A DNA stretch of 27,067 nt. Source: Desulfobacterales bacterium. GTDB lineage: Bacteria > Desulfobacterota > Desulfobacteria > Desulfobacterales > UBA5852. The translations under genes and the position numbers were made by a program. Below, piece by piece: positions 18,673-25,385 of this stretch (its first letter is position 1; each line of letters starts with the position of its first letter). The stretch spans positions 1-27,067 of the forward strand of contig JASJBQ010000031.1 in assembly GCA_030066455.1 (NCBI GenBank). Direction: 5' to 3'. A model generated the notes under the pieces. That model searched no databases. It saw only the letters and a program-made list of their open reading frames with translations, and had not been told where the DNA came from.

Positions 18673-19232
18673 TCCTTCTGCGGGGGCGAAACCTGGGTTG
18701 CCGGCCCCGTGGCTGTGCGTTCGACCCGATCGCCGACCTGGAGATGGCGGGCCTCGTCATGATTGATCTCGAGGACCAAACGCGTCGGCCCCGGGGAGGT
18801 GATGCGCGTCAAACTTTGGGGCACGCCCCTTTCGACGGCGGCAATGCGGTTGTCGGCGGCGATGAAAACGATACCCAGCGCGACCGGGGTGTTCTTCATC
18901 CAGAAGACACGCCGGCGGGCGTCCCGGTAGACGAACAGCATGCCGGTGCCGGGCTCCAGCGCCGGGCAATCCATGAGTCCGCGGCTGCGCTCGGCCACGG
19001 ATGCGGCCTCGGCCACGGTGAAGGCCGCGATGACCCGGCCGTCGCGATGGATCGTCACCCGACTGCGGGCGGGTTGCCCGCAGACAAGCGCGTCCGGCCG
19101 GGCCGCCTCCGGGAGAAGCAGAAGCAGCAAGGCGGCCGCCAGGCCCAACCGTCCGATTCGGCAACGATAGGCGGCGGCCGAGGGACCGGGAGGGATCGGT
19201 CCTGTTGGGAAGATCGGCGCCGAATCAATCAT
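18669..19232 (-). CDS. DUF192 family exported protein
   Basis: 187 residues. A hydrophobic stretch, LGLAAALLLLLLPEAARPDA (about 29-48), preceded by about 28 residues, is a signal peptide or anchor. From about 60, VTIHRDGRVIAAFTVAEAAS, RSRGLMDCPALEPGTGMLFV and VFWMKNTPVALGIVFI are the DUF192 (COG1430) marks. The family is small, beta-rich and without known function. The long N-terminus before the hydrophobic stretch is odd and no strong ribosome site precedes ATG 19232, so the start is uncertain. The 3' end overlaps the GNAT gene by 4 bases. It lies 106 bp after terC. Confidence 0.87.
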   Translation of the reverse strand: MIDSAPIFPTGPIPPGPSAAAYRCRIGRLGLAAALLLLLLPEAARPDALVCGQPARSRVTIHRDGRVIAAFTVAEAASVAERSRGLMDCPALEPGTGMLFVYRDARRRVFWMKNTPVALGIVFIAADNRIAAVERGVPQSLTRITSPGPTRLVLEINHDEARHLQVGDRVERTATGPATQVSPPQKE

Positions 19233-19338
19233 GACGTTTCACGACCGTGAGGCCACGGGTTTATACTCGTTCGCCGCGGACCAACGGCCCAGGTCTGGTG
19301 AAGGCGGTGGCCGCATCCGCACCTGACGCCCGTACCCA

Positions 19339-20085
19339 TCAGGTGTCCGGGTTCTGGGCCTTGTGCAGCCGGACCGGTTCGATCCGGCGTCGGCGCATCT
19401 TGAGGTTGAGAAATTCGACGAAGCAGGAAAAGGCCATGGCAAAATAGATATAACCCTTGGGGATGTGCAGCCCCATGCCCTCAACCACCAGGGTGAACCC
19501 CACCAGAAGCAAAAAGGACAGGGCCAGTATCTTGATGGTGGGGTGGCTGTCGACGAAGTCGCCGATGGGTTTGGCCGAAAACATCATGACCACAACAGCG
19601 GTGACGATGGCCAGAACCATCACCGGCAGGTGCCGGGCCAGGCCCACGGCGGTGATGACGGAGTCGAGCGAGAAAACGATGTCGAGGAGCGTTATCTGGA
19701 TGATGACGTGCGCAAAACCGGCGGTGGCCGCTCGGGCCTCGCCGTGCGCGCCGCCTTCCAGGCTGTTGTGGATTTCAAAGGTGCTCTTGATGAGGAGAAA
19801 AAGGCCGCCGCCGATCAGGATCAGATCGCGGCCCGAGAAGGCGTGGGTGAAAAGCGTAAAGAGCGGGCGGTTGAGGCGCATGATCCACGCTATCGAGAGC
19901 AGCAGCAGGATGCGCATACCCATGGCCATGGCCAGACCAATCATGCGCCCGCGCTGGCGCTGGTGTTCCGGCAGACGGCCGACCAAAATGGAGATGAAGA
20001 TGATGTTGTCGATGCCCAGAACGATTTCCAGGGCCGTCAGGGTGCCCAGGGCAATCCAGGCCTGGGGGTCGGAAAGCCATTCCAT
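19339..20085 (-). CDS. TerC family integral membrane protein
   Basis: 248 residues with about seven hydrophobic segments. The family signature is clear: LTALEIVLGIDNIIFISILVGRLP near the start and ITLLDIVFSLDSVITAVG in the middle, the paired acidic motifs of TerC/Alx (PF03741). Homologues (Alx/MntP-linked) act in manganese export and tellurite resistance; the ion here is not shown. ATG 20085 is preceded by AAAGGAA, which overlaps the end of the DtxR gene (11-bp gap), so the two form an operon and terC should be under metal control. A basic, Arg-rich C-terminal tail follows the last membrane segment. Confidence 0.92.
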   Translation of the reverse strand: MEWLSDPQAWIALGTLTALEIVLGIDNIIFISILVGRLPEHQRQRGRMIGLAMAMGMRILLLLSIAWIMRLNRPLFTLFTHAFSGRDLILIGGGLFLLIKSTFEIHNSLEGGAHGEARAATAGFAHVIIQITLLDIVFSLDSVITAVGLARHLPVMVLAIVTAVVVMMFSAKPIGDFVDSHPTIKILALSFLLLVGFTLVVEGMGLHIPKGYIYFAMAFSCFVEFLNLKMRRRRIEPVRLHKAQNPDT

Positions 20086-20096
20086 GCGCGATTCCT

Positions 20097-20609
20097 TTAA
20101 GAATGTTGGGATTGGAAGCGGTCTCGGCAGTCATCCAGACAGGTCTGGCATTGATCCCAGTCGAGGCGACCGGATTCGCAGTAATTCGTGAAGGAGCGCA
20201 GCAGGTCGTTGCCGGCCCGCGGACACTGGTGAACAAAGTCGATGAAGCACACCAGGCGGTCCAGAACCGTGCCCTCCACCACGTGTTCCATACGGCAGGC
20301 GGTGGCTTCGGCGGTTTCGGGGGCGATGCGCAGCACCTCGGTCAGGAAATTGCGGATAACCTTGTGGCGTTTGTTGATTTCACCCGCAATTTCCGCACCC
20401 TTGGGGGTCAGGGTGATGTGGCTGTACGGGGCGTAGTTGATGAGCCCCTTCTCCTCCAAACTTTTGAGAGCGCCGGTCACCGTACCGCGCTGAACCCCCA
20501 GATGGGCGGCAATGTCCTTGGCGCGGGCCGCATCGTGGATGCGCTCCAGCAGCCAGATGGCTTCCAGATAATCCTCCATACTTTCGGTGAGCGCCGTTTT
20601 TTTTGTCAT
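20097..20609 (-). CDS. DtxR/MntR-family metal-dependent transcriptional regulator
   Basis: 170 residues. N-terminal winged helix (about 8-70; recognition segment GVQRGTVTGALKSLEEKGL) and metal-binding/dimerisation domain (about 75-140). There is no C-terminal SH3/FeoA domain. Likely metal ligands: D13 and E16 (MEDYLEAIW, as MntR D8/E11), H82 (as MntR H77), C105 (as DtxR C102), E108 and H109 (CRMEHV). Seven cysteines in total, four of them in the tail (C144, C154, C157, C161), could bind Zn or an Fe-S cluster. It is divergent from feoAB, whose promoter carries a palindrome, and upstream of terC, so it is the likely iron repressor of both. ATG 20609 follows GGAGG at 5 bases; the frame to 20627 is less likely. 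Confidence 0.9.
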   Translation of the reverse strand: MTKKTALTESMEDYLEAIWLLERIHDAARAKDIAAHLGVQRGTVTGALKSLEEKGLINYAPYSHITLTPKGAEIAGEINKRHKVIRNFLTEVLRIAPETAEATACRMEHVVEGTVLDRLVCFIDFVHQCPRAGNDLLRSFTNYCESGRLDWDQCQTCLDDCRDRFQSQHS

Positions 20610-20635
20610 AAAGCCTCCAAAATTCAATATGTTGA

Positions 20636-20666
20636 CTTATACTAACGGGGGGGTGTCGATAGTCAA
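20636..20666 (-). promoter_or_regulatory. Putative promoter of the DtxR-type regulator gene
   Basis: On the minus strand TTGACT (20661-20666) is followed by AGTATA/TAGTAT and TATAAG (20636-20644) at 16-19 bases. The spacer contains a run of seven C. It is divergent from the feo promoter. Confidence 0.4.
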
Positions 20667-20697
20667 TCCAAAAAAGTTAGGCAGACCCAAAATATTC

Positions 20698-20724
20698 TTG
20701 ACAGGTCAAAATGTTTGGTATACC
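20698..20724 (+). promoter_or_regulatory. feoAB promoter
   Basis: A perfect TTGACA (20698-20703) followed at 15 bases by TATACC (20719-20724). The -10 region lies inside the 16-bp palindrome, so a repressor bound there would block RNA polymerase. Confidence 0.5.
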
Positions 20725-20728
20725 AAAC
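20713..20728. promoter_or_regulatory. Perfect 16-bp palindromic operator, DtxR/MntR type
   Basis: GTTTGGTATACCAAAC is its own reverse complement. It overlaps the feoA promoter and ends 25 bases before ATG 20754. Half-sites of this kind (TTTGG-TATA-CCAAA) resemble the operators of the MntR/DtxR family, and the divergently encoded regulator of this family is the natural ligand. The assignment to that regulator is inferred. Confidence 0.7.
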
Positions 20729-20753
20729 TTCCAAAAAATGGAGGCCGAATCAA

Positions 20754-20984
20754 ATGCGGATACCAATGCGAAAGATGCAGGACAATCAGTCCGGTACCAT
20801 CCGGGCGGTGCGGGCCGACGGCGAACTCGGCCGCCGCATCCGGGACATGGGGCTGGTGCCGGGAACCGAAATCCGCATCCAGGGGCGGGCGCCGTTGAAT
20901 GACCCCGTGGCCCTGCGCGTGATGGGCTTTACCCTGACGTTGCGCAACAGCGAAGCCGATTATATCGAAGTGGAGGTAGACTAG
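20754..20984 (+). CDS. feoA: FeoA, ferrous iron transport accessory protein
   Basis: 76 residues, the usual FeoA size. It is an SH3-like beta-barrel: SGTIRAVRADGELGRRIRDMGLVPGTEIRIQGRAPL and VALRVMGFTLTLRNSEADYIEV. The RRxxxMGLVPGTEI segment is the family signature. FeoA is thought to regulate FeoB transport. ATG 20754 has GGAGG 9 bases upstream. The stop TAG is immediately followed by the feoB ATG, so feoA and feoB are translationally coupled. It lies under the palindromic operator. Confidence 0.93.
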   Translation: MRIPMRKMQDNQSGTIRAVRADGELGRRIRDMGLVPGTEIRIQGRAPLNDPVALRVMGFTLTLRNSEADYIEVEVD

Positions 20985-23198
20985 ATGGCCGAGACAACGC
21001 TTGCCCTGGCCGGTAATCCCAACTCCGGCAAGACCACGCTGTTCAACGCCCTCACCGGCGCTCGCCAGCACGTGGGCAACTACCCCGGGGTGACGGTCGA
21101 AAAGAAGGAAGGCGTTCACGTCCGCGAAGACCGCCGGTTCAAGATCGTGGACCTGCCGGGAACCTATTCCCTGACCGCCTATTCGTTGGAAGAGGTGGTG
21201 GCCCGGGATTTTCTGGTGAACGAAAGACCGGCGGCGGTGATCGACATCGTTGATGCGGCCAACCTGGAGCGCAACCTTTACTTGACGCTGCAGTTCATGG
21301 AACTGGGCGTGCCCGTGATCGTGGCCCTCAACATGATCGACGTGGCCCAGCAGCGCGGCATCGGCATCGATACCGAAAAGCTGAGCCGATTGCTGAACGT
21401 GCCGGTGGTGGCCACCATCGCCCGCCGTGGCGAGGGCAAGGCCGAGCTGATCGAAGTGGCCGAGCGGATCGTCGGCGCGGGGATCAGGCCCCAGGCCCTG
21501 GATATCTCCTACGGGGAAGACATCGACCACGCCCTGGCGGAAATGGAAAAAGCCATTAATGCGGCCAAACACCTGACGGATGTCTATCCGGCCCGCTGGG
21601 TGGCCCTCAAATACATGGAGAACGACGAGCAGATTCTCTCTCTGGGGCGCAAGGCGGATGCCGAGCTCTCGGCCTCGCTGGAGGCCATTGTCGCCAGGGT
21701 GACGGACCACATCAAGGCTACCCACGATCTTTATCCCGAGGCGCTCATCGCCGATCACCGCTACGGGTTCATCAAGTCGATCCTCCAGCAGGGGGTCCTG
21801 TCCGTCAAACACGACCGGGACCGCCTGTACATGTCCGATCGGATCGACAGCGTGCTGACCAACCGTTTCGCCGGTCCGCTGATCATGCTGGCCGTGGTCT
21901 GGGGCCTCTACCAGTTTACCTTTACCTACAGCGAACTGCCGGTGGCTTGGCTGGAAGGCTTTTTCGGATGGCTGGGCGGCATGGCCGAAGCCTACATCCC
22001 GGACGGGCTGATCAAATCCCTGATCATTTCCGGGATCATCGACGGGGTCGGCGGCGTTCTGGGGTTTGTGCCCCTGATCATGTTCATGTTTCTGGGCATC
22101 GCCTTCCTGGAGGACTCGGGCTATATGGCCCGGGTGGCTTTCATGCTGGACCGGGTTTTTCGGGTTTTCGGGCTCCATGGCAGCTCGGTGATGGCCTTCA
22201 TCGTCTCCGGCGGTATTGCCGGCGGTTGCGCCGTCCCCGGCGTCATGGCCACGCGTACCTTGAAGTCCCCACGCGAGCGCCTGGCCACCCTGCTGACGGT
22301 GCCTTTCATGAACTGCGGGGCCAAGCTGCCGGTTTTCGCTCTGCTGACGGCGGCCTTCTTCGCCTCCAACGAGGCTTTGGTGATGTTTGTCATCACGCTG
22401 ATTTCGTGGCTGGGGGCGTTGCTGGTGGCCAAACTGCTGCGCAGCACCGTGGTACGGGGCGAATCAACACCCTTTGTCATGGAACTGCCGCCCTATCGCC
22501 TGCCCACCTTCAAGGGGCTCTTGATTCATACCTGGGAGCGGACCTGGCAGTATGTGCGCAAGGCCGGCACGGTCATCCTGGGGATTTCGATCGTGCTCTG
22601 GGCCCTGATGACCTTTCCGGGTGCACCGGATGCCGTCCGGCAGCAATTCGAAGCCGAGCGTCAGGCCCTGATGATGGCGGCTCCCGATGCGGCCCAGGAA
22701 ATTGAAACCACCGACGAAGGGGCCGCGTTGAGCCCGGCGGCCCAAGCCCTCCAGGGGGAACTCGACGGCATCGCCGCGCTCGAGGCCGAGGCGGGCCTGC
22801 GCTACTCCGTGGCCGGGCGGATCGGGACGACCCTGGAAGCGCTTTCGCAGTGGGCCGGGTTCGACTGGCGCACCAATATCGCCCTGGTGGGCGGTTTTGC
22901 GGCCAAGGAAGTGGTGGTGTCCACTCTGGGGACGGCCTATTCCCTGGGCGCTGTCGATCCGGAGGAAACCGGATCCCTGTCCACGAAGCTGGCCACGGCG
23001 CCCGGCTGGCGGCCCCTCACAGCCATCAGCCTGATCATCTTCACTATGTTCTACGCGCCCTGCTTCGTATCCGTGGTCTGTATCGCCCGCGAGGCCGGAG
23101 GGTGGAAATGGGGGGCTTTTTCGATGATCTTCAACACCGTGCTGGCCTTCAGCCTGGCGGTGGTGGTCTATCAGGTGGGCACCCTGCTGGGATTTTAA
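20985..23198 (+). CDS. feoB: FeoB, ferrous iron transporter
   Basis: 737 residues. N-terminal G domain with G1 GNPNSGKT (10-17), switch T37, G3 DLPG (56-59) and G4 NMID (116-119), then a helical GDI-like linker. The membrane part begins at about residue 290 with two Gate/Nucleoside_recog regions: GGIAGGCAVPGVMATRTL and PFMNCGAKLPVF are the conserved first-gate motifs, and YAPCFVS is the conserved motif of the last gate. Full length and apparently intact. It imports Fe2+ across the inner membrane using GTP binding and hydrolysis. It sits within a feoA-feoB-small Cys protein operon whose promoter carries the palindromic operator. Confidence 0.96.
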   Translation: MAETTLALAGNPNSGKTTLFNALTGARQHVGNYPGVTVEKKEGVHVREDRRFKIVDLPGTYSLTAYSLEEVVARDFLVNERPAAVIDIVDAANLERNLYLTLQFMELGVPVIVALNMIDVAQQRGIGIDTEKLSRLLNVPVVATIARRGEGKAELIEVAERIVGAGIRPQALDISYGEDIDHALAEMEKAINAAKHLTDVYPARWVALKYMENDEQILSLGRKADAELSASLEAIVARVTDHIKATHDLYPEALIADHRYGFIKSILQQGVLSVKHDRDRLYMSDRIDSVLTNRFAGPLIMLAVVWGLYQFTFTYSELPVAWLEGFFGWLGGMAEAYIPDGLIKSLIISGIIDGVGGVLGFVPLIMFMFLGIAFLEDSGYMARVAFMLDRVFRVFGLHGSSVMAFIVSGGIAGGCAVPGVMATRTLKSPRERLATLLTVPFMNCGAKLPVFALLTAAFFASNEALVMFVITLISWLGALLVAKLLRSTVVRGESTPFVMELPPYRLPTFKGLLIHTWERTWQYVRKAGTVILGISIVLWALMTFPGAPDAVRQQFEAERQALMMAAPDAAQEIETTDEGAALSPAAQALQGELDGIAALEAEAGLRYSVAGRIGTTLEALSQWAGFDWRTNIALVGGFAAKEVVVSTLGTAYSLGAVDPEETGSLSTKLATAPGWRPLTAISLIIFTMFYAPCFVSVVCIAREAGGWKWGAFSMIFNTVLAFSLAVVVYQVGTLLGF

Positions 23199-23211
23199 AA
23201 GGAGACATAAG

Positions 23212-23385
23212 ATGGAAACCCTCATCGTCCTGATCATTGTCGCCATCGCGGTCGTCTATCTGGTGAAGCGCTACCTGCGCATTTTCCGTCCCCGCGAGGA
23301 GCCCTCCTGCGACTGCGGCTGCTCCGGATGCGGAGAGGCATCGACCTGCGACGCCGATATCAAGAGTATTCAGCCGCGGCCCTGA
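23212..23385 (+). CDS. FeoB-associated Cys-rich membrane protein
   Basis: 57 residues. One hydrophobic helix at residues 4-17 is followed by a basic stretch (KRYLRIFRPR), then the cysteine cluster SCDCGCSGCGEASTC (C33, C35, C37, C40, C46). This is the PF12669 type of small protein commonly encoded after feoB. The cysteines may bind iron or a cluster near the FeoB exit, but no function is proved. AGGAG lies about 8 bases before ATG 23212, and the gene starts 13 bases after the feoB stop. It is the last gene before the terminator. Confidence 0.9.
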   Translation: METLIVLIIVAIAVVYLVKRYLRIFRPREEPSCDCGCSGCGEASTCDADIKSIQPRP

Positions 23386-23409
23386 TCGGGGCGCGTTCAT
23401 TGTGGATCT

Positions 23410-23456
23410 AAAAAGGCGGCGGTCATCTGTCTTGCGACAGTGGCCGCCGCCTTTTT
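23410..23456. terminator. Strong rho-independent terminator of the feo operon
   Basis: Arms AAAAAGGCGGCGGTCA and TGGCCGCCGCCTTTTT pair with one G-T wobble, and an inner CTGTC-TTGC-GACAG stem extends the hairpin. The A-run and T-run sit on both sides, so it could act on either strand. It starts 25 bases after the last feo gene. Confidence 0.9.
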
Positions 23457-23546
23457 GATTTTCGATCTCAAGCCGGTTCTTCGGCTGGGGGAACCAGGAG
23501 GTTTTAAGAGGCCGTAGTAGAATTTTTTATTGATTGGATTGTTCAT

Positions 23547-23566
23547 TTTCTTTCACGTGAAAGAAA
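23547..23566. repeat. Perfect 20-bp palindrome over the stop of the ferritin-like gene
   Basis: TTTCTTTCACGTGAAAGAAA is identical on both strands and covers the TGA stop codon (23553-23555) of the minus-strand gene. As RNA it can form an 8-bp stem with an ACGU loop. There is no T-run, so it is not a standard terminator. It may be a protein site or a 3' stabilising hairpin. Confidence 0.65.
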
Positions 23567-23957
23567 GTTCTTCCAGCTGGTCGGCAACGTCCGCATACGT
23601 GCCTGCCAGTTGGCGGTAGTGGTCGGCCATGGACTGGTAGAGCTGGCCGACGACTTCCTCGGTGTGGGCCAGCTGGCGCAAGGCCCTGTCCTCGTCCCTT
23701 GCCTCCAGGATTTGCGCGTGCAGCGATGTTTTCAGCCGCCGGTGGAGTTCCTCGACCGGTGCGACGTTCAACACGGGCAGGTCGATACCTGCGGCCATGG
23801 TTTCGATGCGGCGGGCGTGGCGCTGGGAATGGTCCGCCATGAAGGAGAAGACGTCGGCGAAGGGCCTGAGATGCTTCACCTGACCAAGTTCCTGGTAGAA
23901 ATCGGCCAGATCGTTTTCGAGCTCGGCGATCAGTTGGAAAAGCTCCCGGGGGGTCAT
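23553..23957 (-). CDS. Small ferritin-like/rubrerythrin-like helical protein
   Basis: 134 residues, all predicted helical, in a four-helix arrangement: about 4-27, 31-56, 67-88 and 92-131. Candidate metal ligands lie in helix 1 (ELENDLADFY, E14 to Y21), helix 2 (FMADHSQRHARR, D42, H43 and H47), and the last helix (HTEEVVGQLYQSMADHY, E100/E101, D112/H113). The E-x-x-H signature of rubrerythrins is altered to D-H and D-H-type pairs, so iron binding is plausible but not certain. No rubredoxin-like domain. GGAG lies 8 bases before ATG 23957. It is 24 bases downstream of the Gfo/Idh gene and converges with the feo operon; the iron theme is suggestive. Confidence 0.55.
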   Translation of the reverse strand: MTPRELFQLIAELENDLADFYQELGQVKHLRPFADVFSFMADHSQRHARRIETMAAGIDLPVLNVAPVEELHRRLKTSLHAQILEARDEDRALRQLAHTEEVVGQLYQSMADHYRQLAGTYADVADQLEELSFT

Positions 23958-23981
23958 GGCATATTCTCCATCGCCAGGCGG

Positions 23982-25022
23982 TCAGCCGTCCAGCGGCAGG
24001 TGGATCGCCTGTCCGGTTTTAAGGCTGCGGATGACGGCCTCGGTGAACTCCATGTAGCGGACACCGTCTTCGAACGTGGTCAGCCGCACCGGGGCCCGGC
24101 CCCGCACGGCGTCGATGAATTCTTCCTCCACCCGCCAGGCCCCCGCCTCCTCGGCGGGAATCGATACGTCTTCTAATCGATCGTCGCCCCGACGGCCGGC
24201 CAGCAGACGGCCGCTTTCAAAACGCAGCGTGGCCTCGCTGCCGTAGAGCACGGCATGGCTGGGGGCGGCGAGTCCCGCCACCCGGGTCGAGCGAAAATGA
24301 GCCTGGGCGCCGCAGGCCATGCGGGCGATGACATCGAGGTGGTCGGGCACCTGCACCGCGATCAGCCGTCCGGTGTCTTCGGATGGCAGCGGGTTGGCGA
24401 AGACCTGTCCCATGGCCACGATGCGGTCGGCGGTTCCCACCCAACGCATCAGGGCTTCGTACCAGATGCCGAGCATCATGGTGTTCACGCCGGAGTACCT
24501 GATTTCCTGTCGCCAGGAAACCGGGCCCTCCCGATCGATGAAGCCGCCGTTATCGCGGATATCGATGGCCAGAAGCCGCCCCAGGTAGCCTTCCGCGAGC
24601 AGACGCTGAACCGTGCGGTCCACACCCAGGCTGAACGGCGAAGGCACCACCTGGGCCACGAGTTGCGGCCGGGCGCGAGCGGTCGCCAGCATGGCGTGGG
24701 CCTCCCGGGCGTTCATGGCCATACGGGCCTCGCAGAGGACGTGTTTGCCCGCCTCCAAGGCCGCCAGCGTCACCAGGGCGTGCATGTAGGGCCAGGTGCC
24801 GATCATGACGGCATCGATCTCGGGGTCTTCGACGATCTGGCGCCAGTCGGCATAGACCTTGGGAATGCCAAAGTCCCGGGCCACCGCCTCGGAGGAGGCG
24901 CGGCTGCGGTTGCAGACGCCGGCGAGGGTGACGGCTTCGAGCGCCTGAAACCCGGGGATATGTTTGGCCCGGGTATTGCCCCCGGCGCCGACGATGCCGA
25001 TGCGAATGGTTTCCGGGGCCAT
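23982..25022 (-). CDS. Gfo/Idh/MocA family oxidoreductase
   Basis: 346 residues. The N-terminal Rossmann domain begins TIRIGIVGAGGNTRAKHIPGF (dinucleotide loop GAGG) and runs to about 125. The C-terminal alpha/beta substrate domain follows. The EKP motif that carries the catalytic lysine in many family members reads CEARMAMNA here, so the lysine is replaced by alanine. That may mean a different catalytic arrangement or a non-canonical subgroup. The substrate is unknown, most likely a sugar, inositol or other polyol. ATG 25022 is best: AGGAG lies 9 bases upstream, whereas ATG 25028 and 25031 are too close to it and the frame to 25082 looks like leader. Followed by the ferritin-like gene at 24 bases. 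Confidence 0.9.
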   Translation of the reverse strand: MAPETIRIGIVGAGGNTRAKHIPGFQALEAVTLAGVCNRSRASSEAVARDFGIPKVYADWRQIVEDPEIDAVMIGTWPYMHALVTLAALEAGKHVLCEARMAMNAREAHAMLATARARPQLVAQVVPSPFSLGVDRTVQRLLAEGYLGRLLAIDIRDNGGFIDREGPVSWRQEIRYSGVNTMMLGIWYEALMRWVGTADRIVAMGQVFANPLPSEDTGRLIAVQVPDHLDVIARMACGAQAHFRSTRVAGLAAPSHAVLYGSEATLRFESGRLLAGRRGDDRLEDVSIPAEEAGAWRVEEEFIDAVRGRAPVRLTTFEDGVRYMEFTEAVIRSLKTGQAIHLPLDG

Positions 25023-25205
25023 GATCATCATCTCCTGTTGGGAAAAAAGGTTATCGGCTTCGCCCGCGCCATGGCGATGCATTTCGGCCGGGGGACGCTT
25101 TCCCGGGCAAGCGCCGGAAGTGGAAAACCTGTGCTCGTCGCGACGTTAGATAATTACATGTTCAAAGTCAATTCAGACCGGCAGGCCGGATGGGGCCGGC
25201 GTCCG

Positions 25206-25385
25206 TCATGGCGTGTTCGCACCGATGAGGCCGGCGGTCAGCCGGAAGACGTCATCCGGCGTCTTGACGCGAAAGGCCCGTAAGCCGACGGCGCTTGCCT
25301 CCCGAACGTTTTCGGGAGCGTCAGCCATGAAGACAATCGCCCGGGTGACTGGCGGCGCGGCGTTTTCCTTGGCTGGGGGCGTCAA
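25206..25385 (-). pseudogene. C-terminal remnant of a HAD-superfamily hydrolase
   Basis: The minus-strand frame ending with TGA at 25206-25208 encodes RAIVFMADAPENVREASAVG and LRAFRVKTPDDVFRLTAGLI, which match the last part of HAD phosphatases (the IVFVDDSPENV...A..LGM.....R motif IV region). There is no N-terminal DxDGT/cap part: the frame goes back only to TTG 25383-25385, overlapping the end of the CaiB-family gene, 59 residues in all. Motif IV reads MADAP rather than DD. Either it is a decayed gene cut by the neighbour, or a short expressed piece with TTG start. I favour remnant. Confidence 0.55.

Noticed and set aside
20706..22178. 490-codon minus-strand frame opposite feoA/feoB
   Set aside because: It overlaps the feo promoter and clear FeoA/FeoB coding sequence; His/Gln/Gly-rich translation with no family.
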